In this document: positions 9,731-18,781 of the stretch, piece after piece
How positions within the stretch are numbered: position 1 is the stretch's first letter
How the letters are laid out: each line of letters starts with the position of its first letter
DNA from: Sphingobium sp. Ant17
GTDB taxonomy: Bacteria; Pseudomonadota; Alphaproteobacteria; Sphingomonadales; Sphingomonadaceae
DNA: 64,000 nt
Assembly (NCBI RefSeq): GCF_000588875.1
Contig: NZ_JEMV01000007.1
Coordinates: 6,077 to 70,076, forward strand
Direction: 5' to 3'
The notes under the pieces: generated by a model
Seen by the model: only the letters and a program-made list of their open reading frames with translations
Databases searched by the model: none
Told to the model about the DNA's origin: nothing
Program-made: the position numbers and the translations under genes

Positions 9731-10030
9731 TCATGCCTTGCTGAGCATTTTCTCGGCGCTCGTTTTCACAAAATCCGAAATCTGTCCTGACATCATTTTG
9801 AGGAACAGCGGTACGCTGACGTCGCCGCGAATCTCGCTATCCTCAATGTCGAGTTGCACCGGGATATTCTGCCCCATCGCCCCGATGACCAAGTGTAGTG
9901 CGTAGTCCGATACCCACTCGGAACTGAGCGAACCGCCTCCCGGGATATGCGCTGCCAGCTTGGGCAGGCCGGCCTCGATCCTGCTCTTCGCTTCGATTTT
10001 ACCAAGGCTGTGCGGGATAACGACTTCCAT
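9731..10030 (-). CDS. Polyhydroxyalkanoate-system (PHA granule region) family protein
   Basis: A 99-aa protein resembling the polyhydroxyalkanoic acid system family (PHA_gran_rgn). It opens with VVIPHSLGKIEAKSRIEAGLPKL, matching the family's start of a beta strand and amphipathic helix. A short beta meander follows (YALHLVIGAMGQNIPVQLDIEDSEIRGDVSVPL) and the end is a Lys-rich helix. Family members accompany fatty-acid or PHA metabolism genes, and the molecular role is not settled. It lies 14 bp after the thioesterase gene and upstream of the ACP gene, in the same operon. Confidence 0.6.
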   Translation of the reverse strand: MEVVIPHSLGKIEAKSRIEAGLPKLAAHIPGGGSLSSEWVSDYALHLVIGAMGQNIPVQLDIEDSEIRGDVSVPLFLKMMSGQISDFVKTSAEKMLSKA

Positions 10031-10044
10031 ATCTTCTTTCCTGT

Positions 10045-10470
10045 TCAGGCCGCCCGATCGACGAGCAGCAAGGTCGATGTCGCGGAGGCATAGAGTTTGC
10101 CGGCCATGTCGATCAGACGCGCCTCGGTATGCGCCACCCTCTTGCCCATCGACACCACCTGGCCGATTGCACGGACCATCCCGACCCTGTCGGTCAAGGG
10201 CGCATGATAGGCGACCTTGAGTTCGAGCGTGACGCAGTTGATGGGCACTTGGGCCGCGGAGTTCGCCGCGATGCCGCAGGCCGAATCCAGCAGCGTCGCG
10301 GCATAGCCACCATGGGCGATGCCCATGAAATTGTAGGTCTGCGAGGTGGGCGTCGCGACAAAGACGACCTTCCCCTCCTCCGCCTCAAGCAGATCGATGT
10401 CGAACAGGTCCATCATGGGCGGCCGGGTGCCGGCCGCCATGAACTGTTCGATCTCTTCCAGACCGGTCAT
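10045..10470 (-). CDS. PaaI-type hotdog thioesterase
   Basis: A 141-aa hotdog-fold acyl-CoA thioesterase of the PaaI/YbgC-like group. The central helix with FMGIAHGGYAATLLDSACG carries the conserved HGG and catalytic Asp region. The C-terminal strand THTEARL-like segment (RVAHTEARLIDMAGKL) is typical. In a beta-oxidation operon it would release CoA from stalled or dead-end acyl-CoAs. A GAGGT ribosome site precedes the ATG. It follows etfA after 8 bp, so it is part of the same transcript. Confidence 0.85.
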   Translation of the reverse strand: MTGLEEIEQFMAAGTRPPMMDLFDIDLLEAEEGKVVFVATPTSQTYNFMGIAHGGYAATLLDSACGIAANSAAQVPINCVTLELKVAYHAPLTDRVGMVRAIGQVVSMGKRVAHTEARLIDMAGKLYASATSTLLLVDRAA

Positions 10471-10478
10471 CGCTTACC

Positions 10479-11405
10479 TCAAAGCTTTTCGGTCAGTTCA
10501 GGAACGATCTTGAAGAGGTCGCCGACCAGGCCGATATCGGCGACCTGGAAGATGGGCGCGTCCTCATCCTTGTTGATCGCGATGATGGTCTTGCTATCCT
10601 TCATGCCAGCAAGGTGCTGAATCGCACCCGATATGCCGACGGCGACATAGACTTCCGGCGCCACGATCTTGCCGGTCTGGCCGACCTGAAAATCGTTGGG
10701 CGCATAGCCAGCATCGACCGCCGCGCGGCTTGCGCCCACACCCGCGCCCAGCTTGTCGGCCAGCGGATCGATCACGCCATGAAACTGCCCGGCCGAGCCC
10801 AGCGCTCGCCCGCCCGAGACGATGATTTTGGCCGAGGTGAGTTCCGGGCGCTCGGACTGGGCGATCTCGGCACCCACGAAGCTGGAAAGTCCCGCATCCG
10901 TGCCCGTCGCAGCCTCGATACTGGCCGAGCCACCCTCGCGGGCCGCCTTCTCGAAGGCTGTGCCACGCACCGTGATAACCTTCTTTGCATCAGACGACTG
11001 GACCGTCGCGATCGCATTTCCCGCGTAGATGGGACGCGTGAACGTGTCAGCGCTTTCCACCGACAGGATGTCGCTGACCTGCATCACATCAAGCAAGGCC
11101 GCCACGCGCGGCGCGATGTTCTTGCCATTCGAAGTGGAAGGCGCCACGAACGCGTCATAGCCGCGCATCAGGTCCGCGACGGCCGGCGCGACATTCTCGG
11201 GCAAAGCGTGTTTGAACGCCGCATCGTCGAACGTTACGACTTTGGCGACACCCGCGACCTTCGCAGCAGCCTCGGCCACGCCGCCGATGCCCGCACCGGC
11301 AACCAGCAGATGGACCTCACCAAGTTTGGCAGCGGCGGTGACGGCCGATAGCGTCGCATCCTTGACCGACGCATTGTCATGTTCAACCCAGACGAGCGTA
11401 TTCAT
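10479..11405 (-). CDS. etfA: Electron transfer flavoprotein alpha subunit
   Basis: ETF alpha chain, 308 aa. The C-terminal FAD-binding domain is clear: SGGRALGSAGQFHGVIDPLA, then GQTGKIVAPEVYVAVGISG and the end AINKDEDAPIFQVADIGLVGD. With EtfB it carries electrons from acyl-CoA dehydrogenases to the ETF-quinone oxidoreductase. A GGAG site lies upstream of the ATG. It is separated from etfB by 115 bp, wider than the other gaps in the operon. Having its own ETF inside a degradative operon suggests dedicated electron flow for the dehydrogenase encoded next door. Confidence 0.95.
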   Translation of the reverse strand: MNTLVWVEHDNASVKDATLSAVTAAAKLGEVHLLVAGAGIGGVAEAAAKVAGVAKVVTFDDAAFKHALPENVAPAVADLMRGYDAFVAPSTSNGKNIAPRVAALLDVMQVSDILSVESADTFTRPIYAGNAIATVQSSDAKKVITVRGTAFEKAAREGGSASIEAATGTDAGLSSFVGAEIAQSERPELTSAKIIVSGGRALGSAGQFHGVIDPLADKLGAGVGASRAAVDAGYAPNDFQVGQTGKIVAPEVYVAVGISGAIQHLAGMKDSKTIIAINKDEDAPIFQVADIGLVGDLFKIVPELTEKL

Positions 11406-11520
11406 AACTTATTCTCCGAGAAATCCGCCCCCGCTTCATCTCTGTGCGCACAGGATGAAGCGGGGTGCGCCGTCACTTGCATGGGAGAGGTTCGGCAAGT
11501 TCGGCGCGTTTGAAAGTTTA

Positions 11521-12264
11521 TCAAATCGCCATTTCCTTGAGCCTGGCGACCAATTCATCGACGTCGGCCACCTTGATGCCCGCCGAGCGCTTGGGGGGTT
11601 CGGTCACCTTGAGCGTCTTGAGGCGCGAGGCGATCTCAACACCGAGATCGGCCGGCGTCTTCGTCGCCAGCGGCTTGGATTTGGCCTTCATGATATTGGG
11701 CAGGCTCGCATAGCGCGGTTCGTTGAGACGCAGATCGGTCGTCACGATCGCCGGCAGTTTGAGGCTTACGGTCTCCAGACCGCCATCCACCTCACGGGTC
11801 ACCGCGACAGTCTCGCCCGATACTTCGACCTTGCTGGCGAATGTGCCCTGCCCCCAACCGAGAAGGGCTGCCAGCATCTGGCCGGTCTGATTGGCATCAT
11901 CGTCGATGGCCTGCTTGCCGAGGATCACCAGGCCCGGAGCCTCCTCGGTGGCGATGGCCTTCAGGATCTTGGCGACGGCGAGCGGCTCGACCTCATCGTC
12001 AGTCTGGACGAGGATCGCGCGGTCGGCCCCCATGGCGAGCGCGGTGCGCAGCGTTTCCTGCGCCTTGGCGACGCCGATCGACACCACCACGATTTCGGTC
12101 GCGACTCCCTTTTCCTTGAGGCGGATAGCCTCTTCGACGGCGATCTCGTCGAACGGGTTCATCGACATTTTCACGTTCGCCAAATCGACGCCCGTCCCAT
12201 CCGCCTTCACGCGCGGTTTCACATTATAATCGATAACCCGCTTGACGGGCACAAGCACCTTCAT
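11521..12264 (-). CDS. etfB: Electron transfer flavoprotein beta subunit
   Basis: ETF beta chain, 247 aa. It starts [20 protein letters not shown], the standard family N-terminus. It contains the ETF beta AMP-binding region ([19 protein letters not shown]) and the signature [21 protein letters not shown]. It partners with EtfA encoded just downstream. The gene follows the nitronate monooxygenase-like gene by about 10 bp, which supports co-transcription. Confidence 0.95.
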   Translation of the reverse strand: MKVLVPVKRVIDYNVKPRVKADGTGVDLANVKMSMNPFDEIAVEEAIRLKEKGVATEIVVVSIGVAKAQETLRTALAMGADRAILVQTDDEVEPLAVAKILKAIATEEAPGLVILGKQAIDDDANQTGQMLAALLGWGQGTFASKVEVSGETVAVTREVDGGLETVSLKLPAIVTTDLRLNEPRYASLPNIMKAKSKPLATKTPADLGVEIASRLKTLKVTEPPKRSAGIKVADVDELVARLKEMAI

Positions 12265-12273
12265 GGATCAATC

Positions 12274-13182
12274 CTACTCTGATTGTAATGCCGCCTGATA
12301 TTCGGCAATGAGTCTCTCACAGATGGATCGGGCCGGTTGGACGGCAGTGGTAGCGCCGACACCGTGGCCTGCCGACCAGATCGTCTTCCAGGCCTTGGCC
12401 TCCTCCGAAACCGAAAGCGCGCCATGTGGCTCAGGGAGAGTCGCGGCTTCCAGCGAGGGCCGGAGAAAATTGGCCCCGACGCCGGTGACCCGGTCCGTAT
12501 AGACGATATCCGCTGGTCCGGCCCCGATCACCATGTCTTTCTGTGCCGGCGAGGCGAGACTCTCTTCCGACGCGATGAAGTGGGATCCGATATAGGCAAG
12601 ATCGGCCCCCATCATCTGCGCGGCCGCGATCTGGTGGCCGCGCGTGATGGCGCCGGAAAGCGCCAGCGGCCCCTGGAAGAAGCGCCGTATCTCGTCAACC
12701 AGTGCGAACGGGCTCATCGTGCCGGCATGTCCCCCCGCGCCGGCAGCGACCGCGATCAGACCGTCGACGCCAGCTTCGAGCGCCTTTTCCGCATGACGCA
12801 CGTTCGTCACGTCGTGAAAGACCAGCCCGCCATAGCCCTGAACCACCTGGACAAGATCCGCGACGGCGCCGAGCGAGGTGATGACCAATGGCACATGGTG
12901 CCGAACGATCAGTTCCAGATCGGCGTCGAGCCTCGGATTGCTCTTATGGACGATGAGGTTGACGCCGAAGGGCGCCGCTCCCGGCATGGGAGCCAGCCGC
13001 TCCTCGATTTCATCCAGCCATTCACCGAAACCTTGACTGGTGCGCTGGTTGAGCGTCGGGAAAGTACCAAGCAGTCCCGCCTCGCAGCAACTGACGACAA
13101 GGTCCGGTCCCGACACAAGGAACATCGGCGCAACGATGGCTGGAATGGCCAGCCGCTTTTCGAGGCTTGCCGGAAGCGTCAA
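12274..13182 (-). CDS. Nitronate monooxygenase / 2-nitropropane dioxygenase family flavoprotein
   Basis: An FMN-dependent TIM-barrel protein of the NMO/NPD family, about 302 aa. Visible motifs are an N-terminal IVAPMFLVSGPDLV, GLLGTFPTLNQRTSQGF, and the FMN/catalytic loop AVAAGAGGHAGTMSPFALV with the conserved His. I place the start at a TTG (13182) overlapping the dehydrogenase stop as TTGA, because the open frame further upstream is antisense to the dehydrogenase reading and has no family similarity. In such operons these proteins often accompany acyl-CoA oxidation; the true substrate is unknown and may not be a nitroalkane. Confidence 0.82.
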   Translation of the reverse strand: MTLPASLEKRLAIPAIVAPMFLVSGPDLVVSCCEAGLLGTFPTLNQRTSQGFGEWLDEIEERLAPMPGAAPFGVNLIVHKSNPRLDADLELIVRHHVPLVITSLGAVADLVQVVQGYGGLVFHDVTNVRHAEKALEAGVDGLIAVAAGAGGHAGTMSPFALVDEIRRFFQGPLALSGAITRGHQIAAAQMMGADLAYIGSHFIASEESLASPAQKDMVIGAGPADIVYTDRVTGVGANFLRPSLEAATLPEPHGALSVSEEAKAWKTIWSAGHGVGATTAVQPARSICERLIAEYQAALQSE

Positions 13183-14969
13183 AACACGTCGTCTTCCAGC
13201 GCCATCAGCGACTTCTTGCCCGCCTTGATCGCCAGGAAGCTGGCGGTCGCCTGAGGCAGGATACGCTCGAAGAAGAACGTCGCCGTCTTGATCTTGGCAT
13301 CGTAGAAGCGCTTGTCCTCGCTGCCGAAGAAGAGCTGCAAGCCTGCGATCTTGGTCGCCTTGGCAAAGCAATAGCCCATGGCCACCAGGCCCATCAGACG
13401 CAGATAGTCCGCCGACGCCGCGCCCGCCTCTTCGGGATCCTTGAGCGCCCGCTGCGCGACCGTGGCCGTCGAAAGCTGCAGCGCCCCGAACGCCTTGGCG
13501 AGCGCCTCGATCATCGGCTTCATCGGTCCGTCGACGTTGTTTTCCTCGATGAAAGCCGACACCGGATGGAAGAAGCTGCGCAGATAGCGGCCCATATGGG
13601 CGCCGAGCTTGCGGCCGACGAGATCGAGCGCCTGAACGCCGTTCGTCCCCTCATAGATCATGGTGATCCGGGCATCGCGGGCATATTGCTCGACGCCGCT
13701 TTCGCGGATGTAGCCGTGGCCACCATAGCATTGGACCGCAAGGTTCGCGCTGTCGAACGCAAGGTCGGTGAAGAGCGCTTTGACGACGGGGGTCATGAGC
13801 GCAATGAAGTCACTCGCACGCTGGCGCACTTCGGGTTCGGGAGAATGTTTTTCCGCGTCCAGGGCGCGCGAGACCCAGGCCGAGAGCGCCCGGCATCCCT
13901 CATTATAAGCCCGCATCGTCATCAACATGCGGCGAACATCGGGGTGAACGATGATCGGATCGGCTGCCTGATCGGGATATTTGGGTCCCGAGAGCGCCCG
14001 ACCCTGAATACGATCTTTCGCATACCAGGCCGCCGCCTGATACGCCGCCTCGCCCACACCCAGGCCCTGGATGCCGACGGAGACACGCTCCGTGTTCATC
14101 ATCGTGAACATGGCGGCCATGCCCTTGCCAGGCTCACCGACGATCCAGCCGATCGAATCATCGAAGTTCATCTGGCACGTCGCCGACGCCTTGAGACCCA
14201 TCTTGTGCTCGATCGCGGCGCAGGCGACGCCGTTCGATTGACCGGGAGTACCGTCCTCCCTGGGCAGATATTTGGGGACGAGAAACAAGCTGATGCCCTT
14301 CACGCCCTTGGGGGCGTCGGGCAGGCGGGCGAGCACGAGATGGATGATATTCTCGGTCAGGTCATGCTCACCGGCGGAGATGAAGATCTTGGAGCCGGTG
14401 ACCTTGTAGCTGCCATCGCCCTGCGGGACCGCGCGGCTGCGCAGGAGCCCGAGATCGGTACCGCAATGAGGCTCGGTCAGGCACATCGTGCCGGACCACT
14501 GGCCGCTCACCATCTTGGGCAGGTAGGCCTGCTTGAGCGCGTCACTGCCATGGCCCTCGATCGCAGTGGTGGCACCATGGGTGAGGCCCGGGTAGAGGCC
14601 GAAGGAGAGGTTGGACGAGCAGATCATCTCCTCGACCAGCTTGTTGACCGCTTCCGGCAGCCCCTGCCCACCCCATTCCGGATCGGATGCGAGCGCGGTC
14701 CAGCCACCTTCGGCGAACTGCTTATAGGCTTCGGGGAACCCCGCCGGCGTCCGCACGACGCCGTTTTCCAGATGACACCCCTCCTCGTCGCCCGACCGGT
14801 TGATCGGCAACAGGACGTCGCGACAGAAGCGCGCCGCCTCCTCGAGGATCGCATCGGTGAGATCCGGTGTGAACTCCGACAGTGCGGGAATATCCCCGAA
14901 GCCGTCATCGGCATGGAGTTCGTTGAGCACGAAGCGCATGTCGCGCAACGGGGCGTCATAGACTTGCAT
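13179..14969 (-). CDS. Acyl-CoA dehydrogenase, long form with C-terminal extension
   Basis: FAD-dependent acyl-CoA dehydrogenase of about 596 aa, the long (AcdA/FadE-like) class with a C-terminal helical extension. The ATG at 14969 gives MQVYDAPLRDMRFVLNELH, the usual family start, preceded by AGGAG at a good distance. Key motifs are MCLTEPHCGTDLGLLRSRA, ITMIYEGTNGVQALDLVGRKL (the Glu of the IYEGTNG segment is the catalytic-base region) and the SAGEHDLTENIIHLVLARL region. It makes 2-enoyl-CoA and passes electrons to the ETF encoded downstream. Confidence 0.95.
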   Translation of the reverse strand: MQVYDAPLRDMRFVLNELHADDGFGDIPALSEFTPDLTDAILEEAARFCRDVLLPINRSGDEEGCHLENGVVRTPAGFPEAYKQFAEGGWTALASDPEWGGQGLPEAVNKLVEEMICSSNLSFGLYPGLTHGATTAIEGHGSDALKQAYLPKMVSGQWSGTMCLTEPHCGTDLGLLRSRAVPQGDGSYKVTGSKIFISAGEHDLTENIIHLVLARLPDAPKGVKGISLFLVPKYLPREDGTPGQSNGVACAAIEHKMGLKASATCQMNFDDSIGWIVGEPGKGMAAMFTMMNTERVSVGIQGLGVGEAAYQAAAWYAKDRIQGRALSGPKYPDQAADPIIVHPDVRRMLMTMRAYNEGCRALSAWVSRALDAEKHSPEPEVRQRASDFIALMTPVVKALFTDLAFDSANLAVQCYGGHGYIRESGVEQYARDARITMIYEGTNGVQALDLVGRKLGAHMGRYLRSFFHPVSAFIEENNVDGPMKPMIEALAKAFGALQLSTATVAQRALKDPEEAGAASADYLRLMGLVAMGYCFAKATKIAGLQLFFGSEDKRFYDAKIKTATFFFERILPQATASFLAIKAGKKSLMALEDDVF

Positions 14970-15014
14970 ATTTATATCTCCTGACCGGTCGGCCATCCGG
15001 CCGCCGGCCGCCAA

Positions 15015-17366
15015 TCAGTTACGCAGCGGCTTGCCGGTGACGAGCATCTGCTCGACGCGCGCCTGGGTCCGCGGGTCGCGCACCAGTTGCATGAAGGCCT
15101 TGCGCTCGAGCGCCAGCAGATCCTCTTCGGTCACGATGTCGATGAGATCCTTCTCGCCGCCCGTCAGGACGTCGGCGAGCGCGCCGGATACGACACCATC
15201 GTAAGATGTGGCGAGGCCACGGGCCTGGAAGCCTTCGACAGCCATCGAAAGAGCGGACTTGCCTCCCGCGCCAGGCAAGCGGAATTCCGGAGCCACAGGC
15301 GGTTTGTAACCGTCGGCCAGTTCCAGTGCCTTCGCCTTGGCGTCCGCCAGCAGACGGTCCCGGTTCATCGTAATGCCGTCCGAGGGACGCAGGAAGCCAT
15401 GCTCCTTCGCCTCGGCGGCCGACTTTGCCACAGTGGCTGTCGATACCGTCTCGAAGACCTTGGCTACGGCCGGCATCGGCCCCTTGGGCATGCCGGGACT
15501 GGAGCGCCAGCGATCGATCATTTCACCGCATCCGCCCCAGCCAGGGATCAGACCCACGCCGCACTCGACCAGACCCACATAGCTTTCGGCATGGGCCTGC
15601 ACGGCATCACTGTTGAGCAGGATCTCGCAACCGCCGCCCAATGCCATGCCGGCCGGAGCGCTCACGACCGGGAACAGCGCATATTTGAGCGCCTTGTAGG
15701 CCTGCTGCCCGCCCGCGACGAGCTTTTCGATCTCGCCCCATGCCGCGATGTTCAGTGCGAACAGAGCAAGACCGAGATTGGCGCCGGCGGAGAAATTGCT
15801 GCCCTCATTATAGACGACGAGCGCCTTGAACTTGTCCTGCACGACCGGGATCGCCTGACCGATCAGCTTCATCACATCGCCGTCGAGCGCGTTCATCTTG
15901 CCGGTGAACTCAAGGCAGGCAACGCCGTCGCCGACATCCCAGAGTGCCGCCGAACCATTTTTGAGGATCGGCTGGCTATGGAGCTTGATGTCTTCCAGCA
16001 GCAGCACGCCCTCGGGCCGCACGACATCATGATAGTCGCCGGCGGCATCGAGATATTGCCGACGGCCGTCCTGCACCCGGTAGAAAGGCCGATCTCCGGC
16101 TACCTTGAGGATCGCGGGAACATCCCGCCCCTCGGCGGCCAGCCGTTCGGCGAGCTTGCCCGGCCCGAGGCGATCGATCAGTTCGAACGGCCCGAACTTC
16201 CAGTTGTAGCCGAGCTTCATCGCGTCATCGATGCCGACGATGTTGTCCGCAGATTCACCGACCAGACTCGCGGCATAGGAAAGAACCTTGCCGAGAATTT
16301 CCCAGGCATAGGCGCCGACCTTGCCGGGCGCAGCAACCAATGCTGCCAGGTCCTTCTCGGCCCGGCCCGGCAAGGAAGCCGGCTTCACCGATACGCGATA
16401 TTCGCCGGTCGCGAGATCGAGCGCTTTCTTGGTCTTCGTCGCCTTGTCGAACGCGTAGAAACCGCCCTTGCCCTTCCGCCCGGTAAAGCCTTCCGCGATC
16501 ATCCTGTCGACGAGCGGCATCGGCCTCACCGTGTCGAAATAGGCGTCACCTGCCGGCAGCGTCGAGGACAGGCTCTTCGTGAGCAGCGGCATGAGGTCGA
16601 CGCCAACGAGATCGACAAGGCCGAAAATGCCGGTCTTGGGCACGCCCATCGGCTTTCCGCCGATCTGGTCGGCTTCCTCCACCGTCAGCCCCTGGTCCAT
16701 CGCGGCATTGATCGCGACGGCCAGCCAGTAGGTACCGATGCGATTGGCGATGAAGCCCGGCGTGTCCCGCGCCGGCACGATGCGCTTGCCGAGCTTTCGA
16801 TCGACGAAATCCGAGACGCGCCTCGCCACAGCCGTATCAGTGTCGGGGCCGGTCACGATTTCGATGAGCCGCATGTAGCGCGGCGGATTGAAGAAATGGG
16901 TGATCAGGAAGTCCTGTTTGAACTGATCGTCCCGCCCCTCGACCAGATGGCCAAGCGGAATCGTCGAGGTATTGGACGATACCGCCGTGCCCGGACGCTT
17001 GAGCTGCTCGAGCTTGGCGTAGAGCGCCTGCTTGATGTCGAGCCGTTCGACGATCGCCTCGACGATCCAGTCGCATTCGGCCACCCGCTCGAGATGGTCG
17101 TCGATATTGCCCGTTTCAACGAGCTTCGCCGCAGCCTTCGACATGAAGGGCGCCGGATCGGTCTTCAGCATCTTCGCGACCGCACCCTTCGCCACGGCGT
17201 CACGATCGCCGCCCTCCTTGGGCACGATATCGAGCAGCAGCACCGGCACGCCGGCATTGGCGACCTGCGCTGCGATGCCGGCGCCCATGACGCCTGCGCC
17301 GATCACGCAGACCTTTTTGATGGTTTCCGGCGGGGCGCCGACTGGCTTGATGGCCTGCTCGCTCAT
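15015..17366 (-). CDS. fadB: FadB-like 3-hydroxyacyl-CoA dehydrogenase / enoyl-CoA hydratase
   Basis: Bifunctional beta-oxidation protein, about 783 aa, with the dehydrogenase first and the hydratase last. The NAD-binding motif VCVIGAGVMGAGIAAQVANAG lies near residues 15-35. The dehydrogenase signature with NPPRYMRLIEIVTGPDTD follows. The crotonase domain begins around residue 470, with GSNFSAGANLGLAL and GMALGGGCEILLNSDAV, then GLVECGVGLIPGWGG carrying the acid/base Glu region. The ATG overlaps the thiolase stop (ATGA). It hydrates enoyl-CoA and oxidises the hydroxyacyl product for the thiolase. Confidence 0.95.
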   Translation of the reverse strand: MSEQAIKPVGAPPETIKKVCVIGAGVMGAGIAAQVANAGVPVLLLDIVPKEGGDRDAVAKGAVAKMLKTDPAPFMSKAAAKLVETGNIDDHLERVAECDWIVEAIVERLDIKQALYAKLEQLKRPGTAVSSNTSTIPLGHLVEGRDDQFKQDFLITHFFNPPRYMRLIEIVTGPDTDTAVARRVSDFVDRKLGKRIVPARDTPGFIANRIGTYWLAVAINAAMDQGLTVEEADQIGGKPMGVPKTGIFGLVDLVGVDLMPLLTKSLSSTLPAGDAYFDTVRPMPLVDRMIAEGFTGRKGKGGFYAFDKATKTKKALDLATGEYRVSVKPASLPGRAEKDLAALVAAPGKVGAYAWEILGKVLSYAASLVGESADNIVGIDDAMKLGYNWKFGPFELIDRLGPGKLAERLAAEGRDVPAILKVAGDRPFYRVQDGRRQYLDAAGDYHDVVRPEGVLLLEDIKLHSQPILKNGSAALWDVGDGVACLEFTGKMNALDGDVMKLIGQAIPVVQDKFKALVVYNEGSNFSAGANLGLALFALNIAAWGEIEKLVAGGQQAYKALKYALFPVVSAPAGMALGGGCEILLNSDAVQAHAESYVGLVECGVGLIPGWGGCGEMIDRWRSSPGMPKGPMPAVAKVFETVSTATVAKSAAEAKEHGFLRPSDGITMNRDRLLADAKAKALELADGYKPPVAPEFRLPGAGGKSALSMAVEGFQARGLATSYDGVVSGALADVLTGGEKDLIDIVTEEDLLALERKAFMQLVRDPRTQARVEQMLVTGKPLRN

Positions 17367-18499
17367 TCCGCCGCCTCCAGCACGGTGGCGATGCCCTGAC
17401 CGCCGCCGATGCACTGGGTGGCAAGCGCATAGCTGCCGCCTTCGCGCTTCAGCAGAGCCGCGGCCTTGCCCACGATCCGCGCACCGGTCGCCCCCAGAGG
17501 GTGGCCTATCGCGATGGCGCCGCCGTCCAGATTGACCTTCGACTGGTCAAGCCCCAGGTCGCTGATGCAGGCCAGTGACTGGCTCGCAAAGGCTTCGTTG
17601 AGCTCGACAACGTCAAGCTGGTCCACACTGAGCCCCGCCCGCTGCAGCGCCTTGCGCGAGGCCTCGACCGGTCCGATGCCCATGATCTCCGGCTGGCAGC
17701 CAGAGACAGCAACCGACTTGATGCGGGCAAGGATCGGCAGTCCATGCGCGCGCGCATAATCCTCGCTCGTGACCAGGATTGCGCTTGCGCCATCGGTCAG
17801 CGGCGAGGACGTTCCCGCCGTTACCGTGCCGTCCTGGCTGAAGGCCGGCTTCAGCCCGGCGAGGGTTTCCGTCGTCGTGCCGGCACGCGGCGTGCCATCC
17901 TTGTCGACCACGCCCGCCTTGGTCGTGATCGGCACGATCTCGGCCTCGAGCTTGCCGGCCGCGATAGCCGCGGCCGCCTTGTCCTGACTGGCGACCGCAA
18001 AGGCTTCCTGCTGGGCACGGGTGATCTGATATTTGGTCGCGACATTCTCCGCCGTGTCGCCCATGCCCATATAGGCGGCGCTCTTCTTCGCGAGCTCGGG
18101 GTTCGGCAGCGGATTGAACCCCATCATCGGCACGCGGCTCATCGACTCCACGCCCGCGCAGATGAAGGCCTCGCCGGCGCCAAGCTGAATCTGGCCCGCA
18201 GCGATGTGGACCGAGCTCATCGACGATCCGCAGAAGCGATTAACGGTCATGCCGCCGACAGAGAGCGGCAGGTCGGCGAGAAGACCGATAAGGCGCGCGA
18301 TGTTGAAGCCCTGCTCGCCTTCAGGAAAAGCGCAGCCCAGCACGATATCCTCGATATCTTCGGCCTTCACGCCGGTCTGCTGAATCAGTCCGCGAATGAC
18401 CTGAGCGGCCAGATCGTCAGGGCGGACGCGCGCCAGCGCGCCCTTGCCTGCCAGGTGAAAGGGGGACCGGGCATAGCCCGCAACAACCACATTACGCAT
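17363..18499 (-). CDS. fadA: Acetyl-CoA acyltransferase (thiolase), FadA-like
   Basis: Thiolase of about 378 aa. The nucleophile Cys lies in NRFCGSSMSSVHIAAGQIQ. The C-terminal motifs GGAIAIGHPLGATGARIV and CIGGGQGIATVLE carry the His and second Cys. I start at the ATG 18499 (MRNVVVAGYARSPFH) because GGAGAGG sits 10 nt upstream; an ATG 30 nt further up has no ribosome site. It is the first gene of the minus-strand oxidation operon and overlaps fadB by 4 nt. It performs the thiolytic cleavage that ends each cycle. Confidence 0.95.
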   Translation of the reverse strand: MRNVVVAGYARSPFHLAGKGALARVRPDDLAAQVIRGLIQQTGVKAEDIEDIVLGCAFPEGEQGFNIARLIGLLADLPLSVGGMTVNRFCGSSMSSVHIAAGQIQLGAGEAFICAGVESMSRVPMMGFNPLPNPELAKKSAAYMGMGDTAENVATKYQITRAQQEAFAVASQDKAAAAIAAGKLEAEIVPITTKAGVVDKDGTPRAGTTTETLAGLKPAFSQDGTVTAGTSSPLTDGASAILVTSEDYARAHGLPILARIKSVAVSGCQPEIMGIGPVEASRKALQRAGLSVDQLDVVELNEAFASQSLACISDLGLDQSKVNLDGGAIAIGHPLGATGARIVGKAAALLKREGGSYALATQCIGGGQGIATVLEAAE

Positions 18500-18553
18500 C
18501 GATGATAGCCTCTCCAGGGAATCGGACATCTGATTACCTAATGGTGCGTGAAA

Positions 18554-18567
18554 TGACGTTTACGTCA
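18554..18567. promoter_or_regulatory. Candidate operator TGACGT-tt-ACGTCA in fadA promoter region
   Basis: A perfect inverted repeat with a 2-nt centre lies 55 bp upstream of the fadA start. On the fadA strand it reads TTGACGTAAACGTCA, so the -35-like TTGACG overlaps it. MerR-family regulators bind dyads between -35 and -10, and a MerR gene for this locus is at 23140. The link is inferred. A weaker TGAC...GTCA dyad is upstream of the DUF2147/fadL genes. Confidence 0.4.
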
Positions 18568-18781
18568 ACTAAAATCTTTGGCACTCTTCTCACGCCGTCG
18601 AGGGAATCGTCATGCACCGGTTCCCGGGAGGCTTGATATCGGAGGTCTTGGCCGAGGAACGTACGGATGCTCGCCAGTGAAAAACCGCGCACTCTCATCC
18701 CGGCGATGATGCTCGCGCCCGTCTTATCGACGGCTGCGCCTCTCCCCAAGCGCCACTGCACCTGTTTTCGAAGGCGCACAC

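Noticed and set aside
13167-14984. 605-codon plus-strand frame opposite the acyl-CoA dehydrogenase
   Set aside because: Same shadow effect; the dehydrogenase motifs are unambiguous on the other strand.
15087-17399. Very long plus-strand open frame (770 codons) opposite the FadB-like gene
   Set aside because: It is a GC-skew shadow: Arg/Gly/His-rich with no family motif, while the minus strand encodes a complete FadB protein.
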